Shown here: positions 33,547 through 42,750 of the stretch, piece by piece
Layout: each line of letters starts with the position of its first letter
Numbering within the stretch: the first letter of the stretch is position 1
DNA from: Deltaproteobacteria bacterium
Lineage (GTDB): Bacteria > Myxococcota_A > Polyangia > Polyangiales > Polyangiaceae
Assembly (NCBI GenBank): GCA_016218915.1
Contig: JACRCQ010000073.1
Location: 62,001 to 126,000 of the forward strand
DNA length: 64,000 nt
Reading direction: 5' to 3'
Notes under the pieces: generated by a model
The model's database searches: none
Told to the model about the DNA's origin: nothing
What the model saw: only the letters and a program-made list of their open reading frames with translations
Translations under genes and position numbers: made by a program

Positions 33547-34767
33547 GTGCCCAGGAAGTCCAAGACCCGTTGCATCGGCATCCTCACCTCCGGTGGGGAT
33601 TGCCCAGGACTGAACGCAGCCATTCGCGGCGTGGCAAAAGCCGCGATCGGCGACTACGGGATGAAAGTCATCGGCATCCTCGACGGGTTCCGCGGGCTGG
33701 CCGAGAACCGCACGATCCCCCTCGATGATCGCGCCGTCAGCGGCATCCTGACCCTGGGTGGCACGATCCTCGGCACGAGCCGCGACAAGCCGCACAAGAT
33801 GCTGATGGGCGGCAAGACCATGGACATGACCGACGCTGCCGTGGAGAACGCTCGTCGGCTCGGCATCGATTGCCTGGTGTGCCTCGGCGGAGGCGGCACG
33901 CAGAAGAACGCGCTGCACCTGCACAAAGCCGGCGGGATCAATGTGATCACGCTCCCCAAGACCATCGACAACGACGTCGCGGGAACCGACATGTCGTTCG
34001 GCTTCGACACGGCCATGTCGATCGCGACCGAAGCGATCGATCGCCTCCACACCACGGCCACCAGCCACAATCGCATGATCGTCTGCGAGGTGATGGGGCA
34101 CGGCGCGGGGTGGCTCGCCCTCGGTGCCGGGCTGGCTGGAGGCGCAGACGCAATCCTCATCCCCGAGATCCCCTACGACCTGTCCGTGGTCGCCGAGCAT
34201 CTGATCGAGCGTCGCACGCACGGCAAGCGATTCTCGATCATCGCCGTGTCCGAAGCGGCCCGCTCCAAGCAGGAGGCAGCCGTCCGAGCCAATGGCGACG
34301 AGGACAAGGCTCGCGAGCCCAAGCGCGGCAAGGGCAACGACGACAATCCGTGCGAGCCGAAGCGCCCCAGGGGCAAGAAGGGCAAGAGCGCGCCAGAGCC
34401 CGCCGCGGTACCGCTCAAGGACGATCCTCCGACGCAGGTGACCTACGTGCAGGAGCCGATGGCGAGCCGGCTCGCGCGGCAGCTGCAGCACCTCACAGAG
34501 ACCGAGGCTCGCGTCACCTCTCTCGGCCATGTGCAGCGCGGTGGCATTCCCACTGCCTCTGATCGACTCCTGTGCACCCGGCTGGGCGTCGCCACCGCAG
34601 CTCTGCTCGCCGACGGCGTCTACAACGTGATGGTCGCGCTGCGCTGCAACCAGTGCGTTCCCGTGCCCCTCGAAGAGGTCGCGGGCGCCAAGAATACCGT
34701 TCCCCTCGACCACGCCTGGATCCGGGCTGCCCGCCAGCTTGGCATCTGCATGGGCGACGACACCTGA
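33547..34767 (+). CDS. 6-phosphofructokinase with altered Mg-binding loop and charged insert
   Basis: Phosphorylates fructose 6-phosphate in glycolysis. GTG 33547 follows AAGGAG (33535-33540), and the protein starts VPRKSKTRCIGILTSGGDCPG. Family motifs: GGDCPGLNA (17-24), GTSRDKP, PKTIDND (137-143), GHGAGW and GHVQRGG (327-333). Lys in PKTIDND, where E. coli PfkA has Gly, places it in the mixed-substrate group that includes some pyrophosphate-dependent enzymes. The loop that binds Mg and ATP, normally GGDGT, reads GGGGT (114-118), so the metal-binding Asp is Gly. Residues 241-295 are a charged Lys/Glu/Pro-rich insert not seen in standard enzymes. Phosphate donor (ATP or PPi) cannot be decided from the sequence. 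Confidence 0.9.
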   Translation: MPRKSKTRCIGILTSGGDCPGLNAAIRGVAKAAIGDYGMKVIGILDGFRGLAENRTIPLDDRAVSGILTLGGTILGTSRDKPHKMLMGGKTMDMTDAAVENARRLGIDCLVCLGGGGTQKNALHLHKAGGINVITLPKTIDNDVAGTDMSFGFDTAMSIATEAIDRLHTTATSHNRMIVCEVMGHGAGWLALGAGLAGGADAILIPEIPYDLSVVAEHLIERRTHGKRFSIIAVSEAARSKQEAAVRANGDEDKAREPKRGKGNDDNPCEPKRPRGKKGKSAPEPAAVPLKDDPPTQVTYVQEPMASRLARQLQHLTETEARVTSLGHVQRGGIPTASDRLLCTRLGVATAALLADGVYNVMVALRCNQCVPVPLEEVAGAKNTVPLDHAWIRAARQLGICMGDDT

Positions 34768-34817
34768 CCTTGCCCCTGGAAGGTCCCCGTCGAATCAGGC
34801 ACCATGGCAAGTTCGAC

Positions 34818-35981
34818 ATGATGATCCAGCCCGCGCGCAAGCTCTCGCGTCTCCCCGTCCTGCTCGCTGCCCTCGTGAGCTCCTGCGGCAGCGATAGCGA
34901 GTCGACGATCCAACCGCACGTCGATCCCAACCCTACCGACGCAGCAGCAGATGCAAAGCCCGATGGCAGCGCCGTGCCCGATGGAGCTGCTGGAGGTGGC
35001 CTGGATGCTGCCCCCGTGGATGGCAAGATCGATTCGCCCTCGGATTCGAGCCCGCCGAAGGATGCTGCGCCCCAAGCCTGCGGATGTCTGCTCGGCGAGG
35101 GCCCCTACTGCGGTGCGCGCGCCAAGGCCGAGGCCCAGAAGGCAGGATGCACCATCGACGCGCTGACCGGACACGGGGGCGATCTGCTCAAGTGCGAGAA
35201 TGACAAGTGGTCCGTCCTCGAAGCATGCAAAGGGACCTGCAAGTACGACGGCACGTCGGCCAAGCTCGACGACGCATGCGAGCTGCCTGAGTGCGACTGC
35301 TTCGTGCAGGTGGCGTGGTGCGGGTCCGGCGCAGCCAAGGAAGCTGCGACCATGGGATGCAGGATCCCGCTGCTTCCTGAGCACAACGGCGACATCCTGT
35401 ATTGCCCGGGCGGCCAATGGACGGTCAAGCAGAACTGCGCGCTCGGCTGCGTGGAGGCTCCGAAAGGCACCCCCGACTACTGCAAGAGCAGCTCGGAATA
35501 CCGCCTGCCATGGGACTGCAACGCCACGCACACGTGCTCGAACGGCAACCACACCAGCTCGCATTCGGGCAAGGACGAGTACGCCTACGACTTTTCGATG
35601 CCGGTTGGAACCACGCTCCGAGCGGCGCGCGCAGGTACCGTGCTGCGCACCCGCATGGTGTCGACACCCGGCGACGGATGCTTCGATGGTGGGGGCTCGA
35701 GCTGCGCCAACTACGCGAACACGGTCGAGGTGCTGCACTCGGATGGCACCGTGGCACTGTACATGCACCTGTCGTCGATCTCGGTGAAGAAGGGCGACCC
35801 CGTGGCTCAGGGCGCGGTCGTGGGAAAGAGCGGCAACAGCGGCTGGAGCACAGGCCCGCACCTGCACACCCAGGTGCAGGACAACTGCGGCATCTGGTGG
35901 TGCCAGTCGATTCCGTTCAAGTACGTGGAGGATTCGACCATCTCAGCGGGCACGACGGTCAAGTCGCAGAACTGCCCGTGA
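34818..35981 (+). CDS. M23-family metallopeptidase lipoprotein
   Basis: A 387-residue probable cell-wall endopeptidase. The signal carries the lipobox ALVSSC; an Asp/Ala/Pro-rich spacer follows, then two Cys-rich repeats of about 65 residues (CGCLLGEGPYCGARA and CDCFVQVAWCGSGAA) with a shared pattern. The C-terminal M23 domain (about 250-375) has the zinc ligands HSGKDEYAYDFSMPVGT (His and Asp) and GPHLHTQV (HxH), with the YMHLSS strand. M23 enzymes cut glycyl or meso-DAP cross-bridges; the target is unknown. ATG 34818 is used (34821 also possible). It ends 10 nt before the convergent Cys-rich lipoprotein gene. Confidence 0.88.
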   Translation: MMIQPARKLSRLPVLLAALVSSCGSDSESTIQPHVDPNPTDAAADAKPDGSAVPDGAAGGGLDAAPVDGKIDSPSDSSPPKDAAPQACGCLLGEGPYCGARAKAEAQKAGCTIDALTGHGGDLLKCENDKWSVLEACKGTCKYDGTSAKLDDACELPECDCFVQVAWCGSGAAKEAATMGCRIPLLPEHNGDILYCPGGQWTVKQNCALGCVEAPKGTPDYCKSSSEYRLPWDCNATHTCSNGNHTSSHSGKDEYAYDFSMPVGTTLRAARAGTVLRTRMVSTPGDGCFDGGGSSCANYANTVEVLHSDGTVALYMHLSSISVKKGDPVAQGAVVGKSGNSGWSTGPHLHTQVQDNCGIWWCQSIPFKYVEDSTISAGTTVKSQNCP

Positions 35982-35991
35982 GATCGCCTGC

Positions 35992-37689
35992 CTACGGACA
36001 GCCGAAGCCTGGGCCGTCGCACGCGACCGGGCACCCCTGGCAGACCGCGCAGTTCATGTAGATCGTGTAGGGTCCGACGCCGGTCGGGTGCAGCTGGTTG
36101 CACTTGTTGATGCACCCCTGGCTCGTGCAGGGTTGCAGGCACGCGATGAGCGCAGTGCATTCCGCGTTCTGGGCGCAGCCCTGGTATTGCGTGCTGCACA
36201 GCGACTGCGACGTGCACTGCTGGCAAGCCGAGCACGTTCCGCCGTTGTCGCAGCTCGAGGAGCCGCCGCTGCCGCCGGTCCCGGTGCCACCGCTGCCCGC
36301 GGATCCCCCGGCACCGCCCGTGCCCCCGCATCCGGACCCCACTGCGTCGCAATCGATCGGGCACTCGTTGCACACCACGCACTCGGCCCAGTTCGAGTAC
36401 AGCTGCGCTCCGGCAGGATGGGCCTGCACGCACTGGTCCCAGCATTGCTGGGTCGTGCATGGGTCGGTGCACTGGTTGAACGCCATGCAGTCCGTGCTGT
36501 TGATGCATGCCTGGTACTGCGGATTGCATCCTGCTTGCGACGCGCACTGCGCGCAGGCGTTGCAGGTGCCGGAGTTGTCGCACGACGTCGAGCCGCCGGA
36601 CCCGCCGGCGCCAGCCAAGCCGCCGCTGCCGCCTGCTCCTCCGGCTCCGCCAGCACCACCGGTCCCACCTGTGCCGCCGCATCCAGAGCCCACGGCATCG
36701 CAGTCCACCGGGCACTCGTTGCACACCACGCACTCAGCCCAGTTGGCGTAGAGCTGGGCGCCCGCAGGGTGCGCTTGCGCGCATTGATCGTAGCACTGCT
36801 GCGTGGTGCACGGGTCGGTGCACTGGTTGTACGCCATGCAGTCCGTGCTGTTGATGCATGCGTCGTACTGCGAGACGCACCCCGCCTGCGATGCACACTG
36901 CGCGCACGTGTTGCAGGTGCCGCTGTTGTCGCACGACGTCGAGCCGCCGGTCCCGCCGGCGCCGGCCACGCCGCCGCTGCCGCCAGCTCCACCCGTGCCT
37001 CCAGCGCCACCGGTGCCGCCTGCGCCGCCGCATCCAGAGCCCACTGCGTCGCAGTCGTTCCAGCACGGGCCGCACACCACGCAGACCGCGAAGGTATTGT
37101 AGAGATTCGCGCCGGTCGGATGCGCCTGCACGCACTGGTCGTAGCAGGCCTGCGTGGTGCATGGCTGTGCGCACTGGAAGAACGCAGAGCAGTCGGGCTC
37201 TGCGTTGCACGCCTGGTAGTCCGTGCTGCAAGTGCCGTTCGCAGCGCACTGCGCACAGGTCGCGCAATCACCAGTGTTGTCGCAGGTGCTGGAGCCACCG
37301 GCTCCACCGGTGCCGCCCACGCCGCCACTGCCGGCAACGCTTCCGCCTGTGCCGCCCACGCCGCCTGCTCCGCCTGCGCCAGCCCCGGCAGCACCCGAGC
37401 CTCCCGCGCCGCCACTCCCCCCAGCGCCTCCGGTCCCTGCTTTGCCGCCGGAGCCGGTCTGCCCCGCCACGCCCCCAGCGCCCGAGTTCCCGGACTTCCC
37501 CGAGGTGCCCGCTGTGCCGCCCTTGCCGGTCGTGCCGCCTTGGCCCGCTGTGCCCGCTCCGCCGTCGAGCGACGGCGTCGTGCCAGCAACTCCATCCAGG
37601 GTCGCGCTGTCACCTGAGCACCCTTGCGAAGCGCTCGCCACGATGACACCCAACACCGCGCACCACGCACCCAGCCGTGATCTCGTCAT
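35992..37689 (-). CDS. Lipoprotein with four Cys-rich modules on Gly-rich linkers
   Basis: A 565-residue secreted protein with lipobox ASASQGC. About 110 residues of GGAGG/GTGG low complexity are followed by four modules of about 85 residues separated by Gly/Ala spacers. Each module reads CDN-x-G-x-C-x-x-CxQC ... YxACxxxxxCxAxxQCxxPCTTQxCxDxCxxxHPxGxxLYxxxxxCVVCxxCxxDC; modules 2 and 3 are nearly identical, module 1 and the last are more diverged. All Cys are probably disulfide-bonded. GGAG 8 nt upstream of ATG 37689 supports this start over the in-frame ATG at 37713. It ends convergent with the M23 gene and lies 45 nt below the SGNH gene on the same strand. No function can be assigned. Confidence 0.82.
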   Translation of the reverse strand: MTRSRLGAWCAVLGVIVASASQGCSGDSATLDGVAGTTPSLDGGAGTAGQGGTTGKGGTAGTSGKSGNSGAGGVAGQTGSGGKAGTGGAGGSGGAGGSGAAGAGAGGAGGVGGTGGSVAGSGGVGGTGGAGGSSTCDNTGDCATCAQCAANGTCSTDYQACNAEPDCSAFFQCAQPCTTQACYDQCVQAHPTGANLYNTFAVCVVCGPCWNDCDAVGSGCGGAGGTGGAGGTGGAGGSGGVAGAGGTGGSTSCDNSGTCNTCAQCASQAGCVSQYDACINSTDCMAYNQCTDPCTTQQCYDQCAQAHPAGAQLYANWAECVVCNECPVDCDAVGSGCGGTGGTGGAGGAGGAGGSGGLAGAGGSGGSTSCDNSGTCNACAQCASQAGCNPQYQACINSTDCMAFNQCTDPCTTQQCWDQCVQAHPAGAQLYSNWAECVVCNECPIDCDAVGSGCGGTGGAGGSAGSGGTGTGGSGGSSSCDNGGTCSACQQCTSQSLCSTQYQGCAQNAECTALIACLQPCTSQGCINKCNQLHPTGVGPYTIYMNCAVCQGCPVACDGPGFGCP

Positions 37690-37734
37690 GTTTCGATCTC
37701 CACTTGCAGCCAAGACTCGACTGGCAGTCTACGC

Positions 37735-39222
37735 TCAATCGCTCTTGGCATCGAGTGCGGCGTCCATCACGGTTGGCGTTCCGCCATCCGTCTCGCGCCA
37801 GTTCTCGTATCTCTCCATGAGAGCGCGATACAGCCACGTCCCAATCGTGTCCGCCCCGATCGTCGTGGGATGCGTGTAGTCAGGTCCGCCCAGCCCCTTG
37901 CGGATCCACGCTGCCATCGATCCCCATCCGCCCATGGCCTGGTAGACGTCGAAGAACGCGCAACCCGACTTCTCAGCGACTTCGCGCTGCGCCTTGACCA
38001 GGTAGGGCATCACGGGTCGCGTGACCAGATCCGTGCCCCTCTTGATCGCGGTGTCGTTGGGCGAGACCATCAGGCACGACGCATTGGGAAGGGCCGCGCG
38101 CACCTGCGCAAGCACTGCGAGCGCCGTCTCCTTGTAGCGATCCATCGGATACGCGAAGTCGTCGGCAGCTTCGTTCAACCCGAACTCGAACACCACCAGA
38201 TCAGGCGACCTGGACTGCAGTGCTTCTGCCCAGTGAGCGTCGTTCTCCTGATCCAGGAATCGCAGCCGGGCCCCCTGGATCCCCACCGAGTCCACGATCA
38301 CCCCAGGCCCGTCGCGATCGAACCAGGTGCCGAATGCCCGCACCGGCCCCTTCATCACGCGAAGCTCGAAGGTGTGCTCGCCGTCCGCGACCTTCTTCTC
38401 CCACGTGACCAGCTTGGGGGCGTCGGCCGACGTCGAGATCGATTCCTTCTCCGAGCCGTCGATCAGGATCTCGAAGTCGCCACCGTTCGGCTGTGCAAGG
38501 TACTGCACCCCGAAGCGCGACACGGCACGTCCGAAGCTCCCCTTGGACGGCGTCGCGTACCGCGCCCACGCTGCCTTCGAGCTGCCGATGAACGACACGC
38601 CGCCCAGTCCGTATAGCCCGTCCGGAGAGAACGGCCCCACCACGCGGCTCACCATCCATTCGGTCGAAGCGCGCCGGCTCACGTCGTTGTGGAAGTAGCC
38701 TGGGGTCGGGTTGGCAATCGGCATGTACCCGTGTCCCGCATCGCCGAATCGCTCCTGCATCTGACGTCGCAACGTGGATGCGACCAGGTCCACGGCGAGC
38801 AGCGAATCGCCGTAGTGTAGAATGCGAGCGACGGTCCCCGGCTCCTTTCGCTCCACCCTGGCAAGCTTGGTGAAGAACGCGCTGAAGGCACGTCCAGTGG
38901 GATCCTCGATCGGACGCGGCGGAGGCTTGGTTTTCTCCTTGGCGGCCGGCGCTACCTCAGGCAGCGCCAGCTCCGGGTGGTCCGTGGTCTCGTCGGCCAG
39001 CTTGACGCTGCCCACAGGTGCGGTGGCCGAATCGGACGCAGCCGGGGCTGTGCGCGTGGGCTCGGCTTCTCGTGCCGACAGCAGTCGCACCCGCTTCGCA
39101 CCAGGGATCGCATAGGGGATCGCGATCAAGGCTGCGAGCGTGACCAGGGCCATCGTGGGCCGAGAGAGCAGCACGCTCCTGATGGAAGCTTCGGGCGCGG
39201 GTGGAAGATCCTTGCCGGGCAC
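37735..39222 (-). CDS. SGNH/GDSL-hydrolase-family protein (second paralogue)
   Basis: A 495-residue protein of the same family as 12011-13381. A membrane helix near 22-40 (TMALVTLAALIAIPYAIPG) anchors it; an Ala/Pro/Lys linker leads to the catalytic domain. Nucleophile block: VARILHYGDSLLAVDLV; conserved central part RFGDAGHGYMPIANPTPGYFHNDVS; Asn-block candidate FEFGLNEAADD; final DYTHPTTIGAD with the Asp-x-x-His pair. Probable extracytoplasmic esterase of unknown substrate. The start is the GTG at 39222; no good ribosome site is visible, so it may begin a few codons later. The Cys-module lipoprotein gene follows 45 nt downstream on the same strand. Confidence 0.82.
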   Translation of the reverse strand: MPGKDLPPAPEASIRSVLLSRPTMALVTLAALIAIPYAIPGAKRVRLLSAREAEPTRTAPAASDSATAPVGSVKLADETTDHPELALPEVAPAAKEKTKPPPRPIEDPTGRAFSAFFTKLARVERKEPGTVARILHYGDSLLAVDLVASTLRRQMQERFGDAGHGYMPIANPTPGYFHNDVSRRASTEWMVSRVVGPFSPDGLYGLGGVSFIGSSKAAWARYATPSKGSFGRAVSRFGVQYLAQPNGGDFEILIDGSEKESISTSADAPKLVTWEKKVADGEHTFELRVMKGPVRAFGTWFDRDGPGVIVDSVGIQGARLRFLDQENDAHWAEALQSRSPDLVVFEFGLNEAADDFAYPMDRYKETALAVLAQVRAALPNASCLMVSPNDTAIKRGTDLVTRPVMPYLVKAQREVAEKSGCAFFDVYQAMGGWGSMAAWIRKGLGGPDYTHPTTIGADTIGTWLYRALMERYENWRETDGGTPTVMDAALDAKSD

Positions 39223-39356
39223 GGCAAGGCCACTAGCGCGGCTGAAGGCCCGCGGCCAGCGTCAACGGGCTCCCCCGCCCGACGCAGACTCCGCCTCCGG
39301 AGCGGGTTGGAAAGGGGTGGCGACGCGTGTCCCAGGATCGGGTAGGCTCGGGCCCC

Positions 39357-40145
39357 ATGAAGAACGCGTGCTCCCTGCTGTCGCGCCGCGCGCTGCACGG
39401 CGCTTTCGTCGCGCTTGCCATCCTCCTGTTGCCTGCCACGGCGCTCGCCTTTGGCACGGTCAACATGAAGAGCACCACCATCGAGGAGATCGACGGTCGG
39501 TGGAAGCTCGAGATGGACATCAACTACGGGAGCGTGCCACCGACCGGGCACATTCCTTTCGACTTCGTATTCACCCTCACCACGTACTACGAGCTGTCGA
39601 TCACCGACAATGACAAGGAGCCCGTCGTACGCCCCAAGGTGATGCAGAACCAGCAGCCCCAGCGCGAAGGCGTCGACATCGACTTTGCCGATGCCAAGAA
39701 CAAGATCTGGCCGCGCACCAAGTTCCAGATCGGCATCAAGCGTGATCGAGGCTTCGAGGCTGGCGAGTACACGCTCCAGATCAAACGCGCGGATGACGGC
39801 GCTCTGCTCGGTCAGCCGATCCACCTGCGGTTCAACGGCAAGAACAAGCTCGTGGATCGACGTGCGATCGTCTTCTCCGGCCCTGCACCCAAGGCAAAGC
39901 CCGATGCGGGTGCGGCGTCGGACAGCGACGCTGCGCCGCCGGAGAAGAAGGAAGAGCCGGCCGAGCCCAAGACCGAAGACAAGACTCCGCCGGCCGAGGA
40001 CACGCCCAAGCCCCCTCCTGTCGAGCCCCGCCCAGGCAGCCACGGTTGCGGGTGCCGCGTCGCTGACCAGCCCGCCACCCCATGGGCTGCGCTCGCCCTC
40101 GTCGGACTCGGAGCTTCCCTGCTCGCGCTTCGCCGACGCAAGTAG
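39357..40145 (+). CDS. Secreted protein with MYXO-CTERM sorting tail
   Basis: A 262-residue exported protein. Signal peptide: LAILLLPATALAFG. The body (30-180) is a beta-rich domain of unknown family, then a Pro/Glu/Lys-rich spacer, and finally the MYXO-CTERM signature: GCGCR, a hydrophobic helix (PWAALALVGLGASLLA) and the basic tail LRRRK. MYXO-CTERM proteins are exported and processed at the conserved Cys by a dedicated sorting enzyme, leaving the protein at the cell surface. ATG 39357 starts directly before the signal peptide; TAGGCT (39343-39348) ends 8 nt upstream and there is no Shine-Dalgarno. No function recognised for the body. Confidence 0.85.
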   Translation: MKNACSLLSRRALHGAFVALAILLLPATALAFGTVNMKSTTIEEIDGRWKLEMDINYGSVPPTGHIPFDFVFTLTTYYELSITDNDKEPVVRPKVMQNQQPQREGVDIDFADAKNKIWPRTKFQIGIKRDRGFEAGEYTLQIKRADDGALLGQPIHLRFNGKNKLVDRRAIVFSGPAPKAKPDAGAASDSDAAPPEKKEEPAEPKTEDKTPPAEDTPKPPPVEPRPGSHGCGCRVADQPATPWAALALVGLGASLLALRRRK

Positions 40146-40185
40146 CAGCAACCAAAGCGACCGGGCGTGCTACTCCATGGGGGTG

Positions 40186-40920
40186 CTACGGCCTGCCCAC
40201 GCCGTACAGCCTGATCAGCTCGAACGCGCCTGCGATCTCCGGACGGCCCAGCGCACGCGCTGCGGATCGGGATGCACGACGCGCATCCCGAACCAGCTCC
40301 ACGATGATCCCGTCGACCAGATCGATCCGGTCGCCCTGCTCGGTTCCGCGACGATCCGCATGCGTCGCCCGAAGCCGTTCTGCCGTGTGTGCGAGCCTGG
40401 GCACAAGGCCAGGGCCGCCTCGCTTGGCCGCCATGGCCTCCACGCGCGCCATGGTGAGCGTGGCGCGAAGCTGATCGAGCTGGGCTGCCAGGCGAACCGC
40501 GTCGCCTCGCGAAGACTGCGTCTGATCGAGCGACGACGACACGCTGCGAGCCGCTTCGTGCTGCACCGGATCCTCGCTGAAGGTCAGGCGCTGCATGATG
40601 ATGTGCAGGATCGCGCGAGCTTGCTGGCGCAACGTCTTGCCGTCGCGCATGGCACGCACGTACTCGAGCGACGTGAGCTTGCGGGCCGACGCCGGAGGCT
40701 CGTCCGCTGCTCCGGTCGCGCGCAGCGCATCGCGCGCTTCGCGCAGCCGCTCCAGATCCGCTGCCACGAACCCATGCTCTTCGAGAAGCTGGCCGTAGGC
40801 TGCGCCCGCCTGTAGCGTCGCCTCTGCCTGCGATAGCGTGTCTGCCGAGCCGAACTGGCGCCCGATCGCGATCAGGCGGGTGCGCACTTCCGCGGGAATG
40901 GTGTCGAGATCGATGCTCAT
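40186..40920 (-). CDS. Helical protein of unknown function, FHA operon partner
   Basis: A 244-residue protein, soluble and almost wholly alpha-helical. No signal peptide or membrane helix. Long charged helices such as EEHGFVAADLERLREARDALRA and LAAQLDQLRATLTMARVEAM. No motif I recognise. It starts 19 nt after the stop of the FHA protein gene on the same strand, so the two are probably co-expressed. It converges on the MYXO-CTERM gene. Confidence 0.7.
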   Translation of the reverse strand: MSIDLDTIPAEVRTRLIAIGRQFGSADTLSQAEATLQAGAAYGQLLEEHGFVAADLERLREARDALRATGAADEPPASARKLTSLEYVRAMRDGKTLRQQARAILHIIMQRLTFSEDPVQHEAARSVSSSLDQTQSSRGDAVRLAAQLDQLRATLTMARVEAMAAKRGGPGLVPRLAHTAERLRATHADRRGTEQGDRIDLVDGIIVELVRDARRASRSAARALGRPEIAGAFELIRLYGVGRP

Positions 40921-40939
40921 GACCCTGGCCGCGAGACCA

Positions 40940-42481
40940 TCACTGGTTGTTCTGCATCTGCTGGAGCATCTGGTTGGCGCGCGCCACGCAGGCCGAGTCC
41001 TTCTGATGACGGCAGATCGCCTTGAGCATCCGGACTTCGTCCACGGTCGCACGGCCGGACCAGACACGAGGCTCGAGCGCCTTGCGCGCCTTGGCTTCCC
41101 CGTCCTCCAGGACGGTCGCGCCGATGTCCGGGTTGCCTCCGGTCTTGTCCTTGCCTGCCGGGGTCTTGTCCTTGGACGGCGGCTTGTCCTTGGAAGTGTC
41201 GGCTGGCGCGATCCCGGTCGGCAACGGCTTGCCCGGATCCGTTGTCGTTGCACCAGGAGTCTTGTCGCCGGTCGGCGCAACCGCAGCATCTGCACGCGCA
41301 GCAACCGGGGGCAACGTGCCTGGATCAATGCCGCCGTTGTCGAGCTTGCCCAGCTCGTCCGAAGCAGCCTTGCGCTTGTCTGCATCGACCAGACGGGCGC
41401 CAGCGACCGACGCATAGAGCGCACGCTTCTTTGCCGGGTCGGTCTCTTGCGCAGCCTTCTGCATCTGCGCATCTGCCCACTGGCCTTCGATCCTCTTGAC
41501 CTCGGGGTTGTCGCGCAGTGGCGAGCTCTCCGCGATCTCCGAGGTGAGCTTGTTGTGAGCTGCTTCGAGATCCCCGGTCGCGGCCAGACGCTTGGCTTCG
41601 GTGATCGCCGGCGACTCGTCGCCCTGCGCGCTGGTCGGCTGCGCTTGCGTCGGCTCGGTCTTGGGACGAAGCATCAGCACAGCGACCACGAAAGCCACGC
41701 CTAGCAACGCGCCGATCGCCATCATCAGGCCGAGGCTCTTGCGCGGCGCAGGAGCCACGGGCACGGCCGCGGAGGGAGCGAACGAAGTCGTGGCGCGGGG
41801 CGAAGTGCCTGGACGGAAGATACGTCCGCGCGCAACGAAGCGCAGGCGCACATCCCCCATCTCGATCTCGTCGTCATCCTCGATCACGCGTCGATCGAGC
41901 TTGATGCCGTTGACGCGGATTCCGTTGGAGCTCCCGCAGTCGACGATCTCGTAGGTGCCTGCCGTGATGCGCGTGATCTCAGCGTGGATGCGGCTGACCG
42001 AGCTGTGATTGATGCTGACGTCCGCGTCCTCCGCGCGCCCGAGGATCATCCGATCCTTCTCGAGCGGGAACTCCGTGCCCGCTGCGGCGCCATCCACCAC
42101 AACGAGACGATCCGGACGATCCGTCAGCTTCACCACCGGCGGCGCCGGCGCTGCTTCGGCCGTCGGCGCATCCGACTCCTCTGCAGTCTTCTCTTCGTCG
42201 GCCAGCTCGAGCCGGTAGTCGCCCACCTGCAGCAAGTCGCCGTCGTGCAACGGATGGGTTCCGCTCACGCGCAAACCGTTGACGAAGCACCCGTTGTAGG
42301 AGTTGAGATCCTCGACGATCCAATCCGCATCGTCACGACGCAAGATCAAATGCTTGCGCGAGATGTTGCGTTCCGTCAGACGGACCGTGTTCTCCGGATC
42401 GCGTCCCACGGTGTACTCGCCACGGGCCAACGGAAGCACCGTCCGGGTGCCTTCATCGTCCACTATGGTCAGCTTCCACAT
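40940..42481 (-). CDS. Membrane-anchored double-FHA-domain protein
   Basis: A 513-residue phosphothreonine-binding protein. FHA domain 1 (about 20-95) has YTVGRDPENTVRL, ISRKHLILRR and NGCFVNG; FHA domain 2 (about 140-215) has MILGRAEDADVSI, SVSRIHAEITR and SSNGIRVNG. A membrane helix (SLGLMMAIGALLGVAFVVAVLML) near 245-268 puts the FHA domains on the cytoplasmic side. The outer part (270-513) is Asp/Lys/Pro/Ala-rich, with no recognised domain. FHA proteins read phosphorylation by Ser/Thr kinases; one kinase is encoded at 27623. ATG 42481 has no clear ribosome site but begins MWKLTIVDDEGTR directly at the FHA fold. Confidence 0.88.
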   Translation of the reverse strand: MWKLTIVDDEGTRTVLPLARGEYTVGRDPENTVRLTERNISRKHLILRRDDADWIVEDLNSYNGCFVNGLRVSGTHPLHDGDLLQVGDYRLELADEEKTAEESDAPTAEAAPAPPVVKLTDRPDRLVVVDGAAAGTEFPLEKDRMILGRAEDADVSINHSSVSRIHAEITRITAGTYEIVDCGSSNGIRVNGIKLDRRVIEDDDEIEMGDVRLRFVARGRIFRPGTSPRATTSFAPSAAVPVAPAPRKSLGLMMAIGALLGVAFVVAVLMLRPKTEPTQAQPTSAQGDESPAITEAKRLAATGDLEAAHNKLTSEIAESSPLRDNPEVKRIEGQWADAQMQKAAQETDPAKKRALYASVAGARLVDADKRKAASDELGKLDNGGIDPGTLPPVAARADAAVAPTGDKTPGATTTDPGKPLPTGIAPADTSKDKPPSKDKTPAGKDKTGGNPDIGATVLEDGEAKARKALEPRVWSGRATVDEVRMLKAICRHQKDSACVARANQMLQQMQNNQ

Positions 42482-42750
42482 CGTGATGATCCGGGTCGAA
42501 AAAGTCGACGCCCTAGTTTAGCGAGGAGAGCCGAGAGACGGCAACCTTTGCCTGCAAATCTTTGAGCCTTCCGCTGAATTTACGCAACTCGAAACGTCCA
42601 CCCGGGCGGCCCGACCGCCGAGGTCCCGGCAAAAGTGAGCGCGGCACCCGCATTGTGCTATTCTTTTGATGCCGGCCGTTCGTTCACATTGGGTCATCCG
42701 GCGCGGTAGCGTCCGATGGCTTCGGGTTGGGGGGACCCGACCTGGAGAGC

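Noticed and set aside
36054..37670. Long frames on both strands over the four-module Cys lipoprotein (538 and 509 codons)
   Set aside because: They are shadows caused by the GC-rich repetitive coding sequence, with Arg/Ala-rich translations and no signal or domain.
42636..42664. Sigma-54 promoter before the patatin gene
   Set aside because: GGCAC and TTGT are close to the consensus, but the invariant GC of the -12 box is missing; TATTCT is a better -10.
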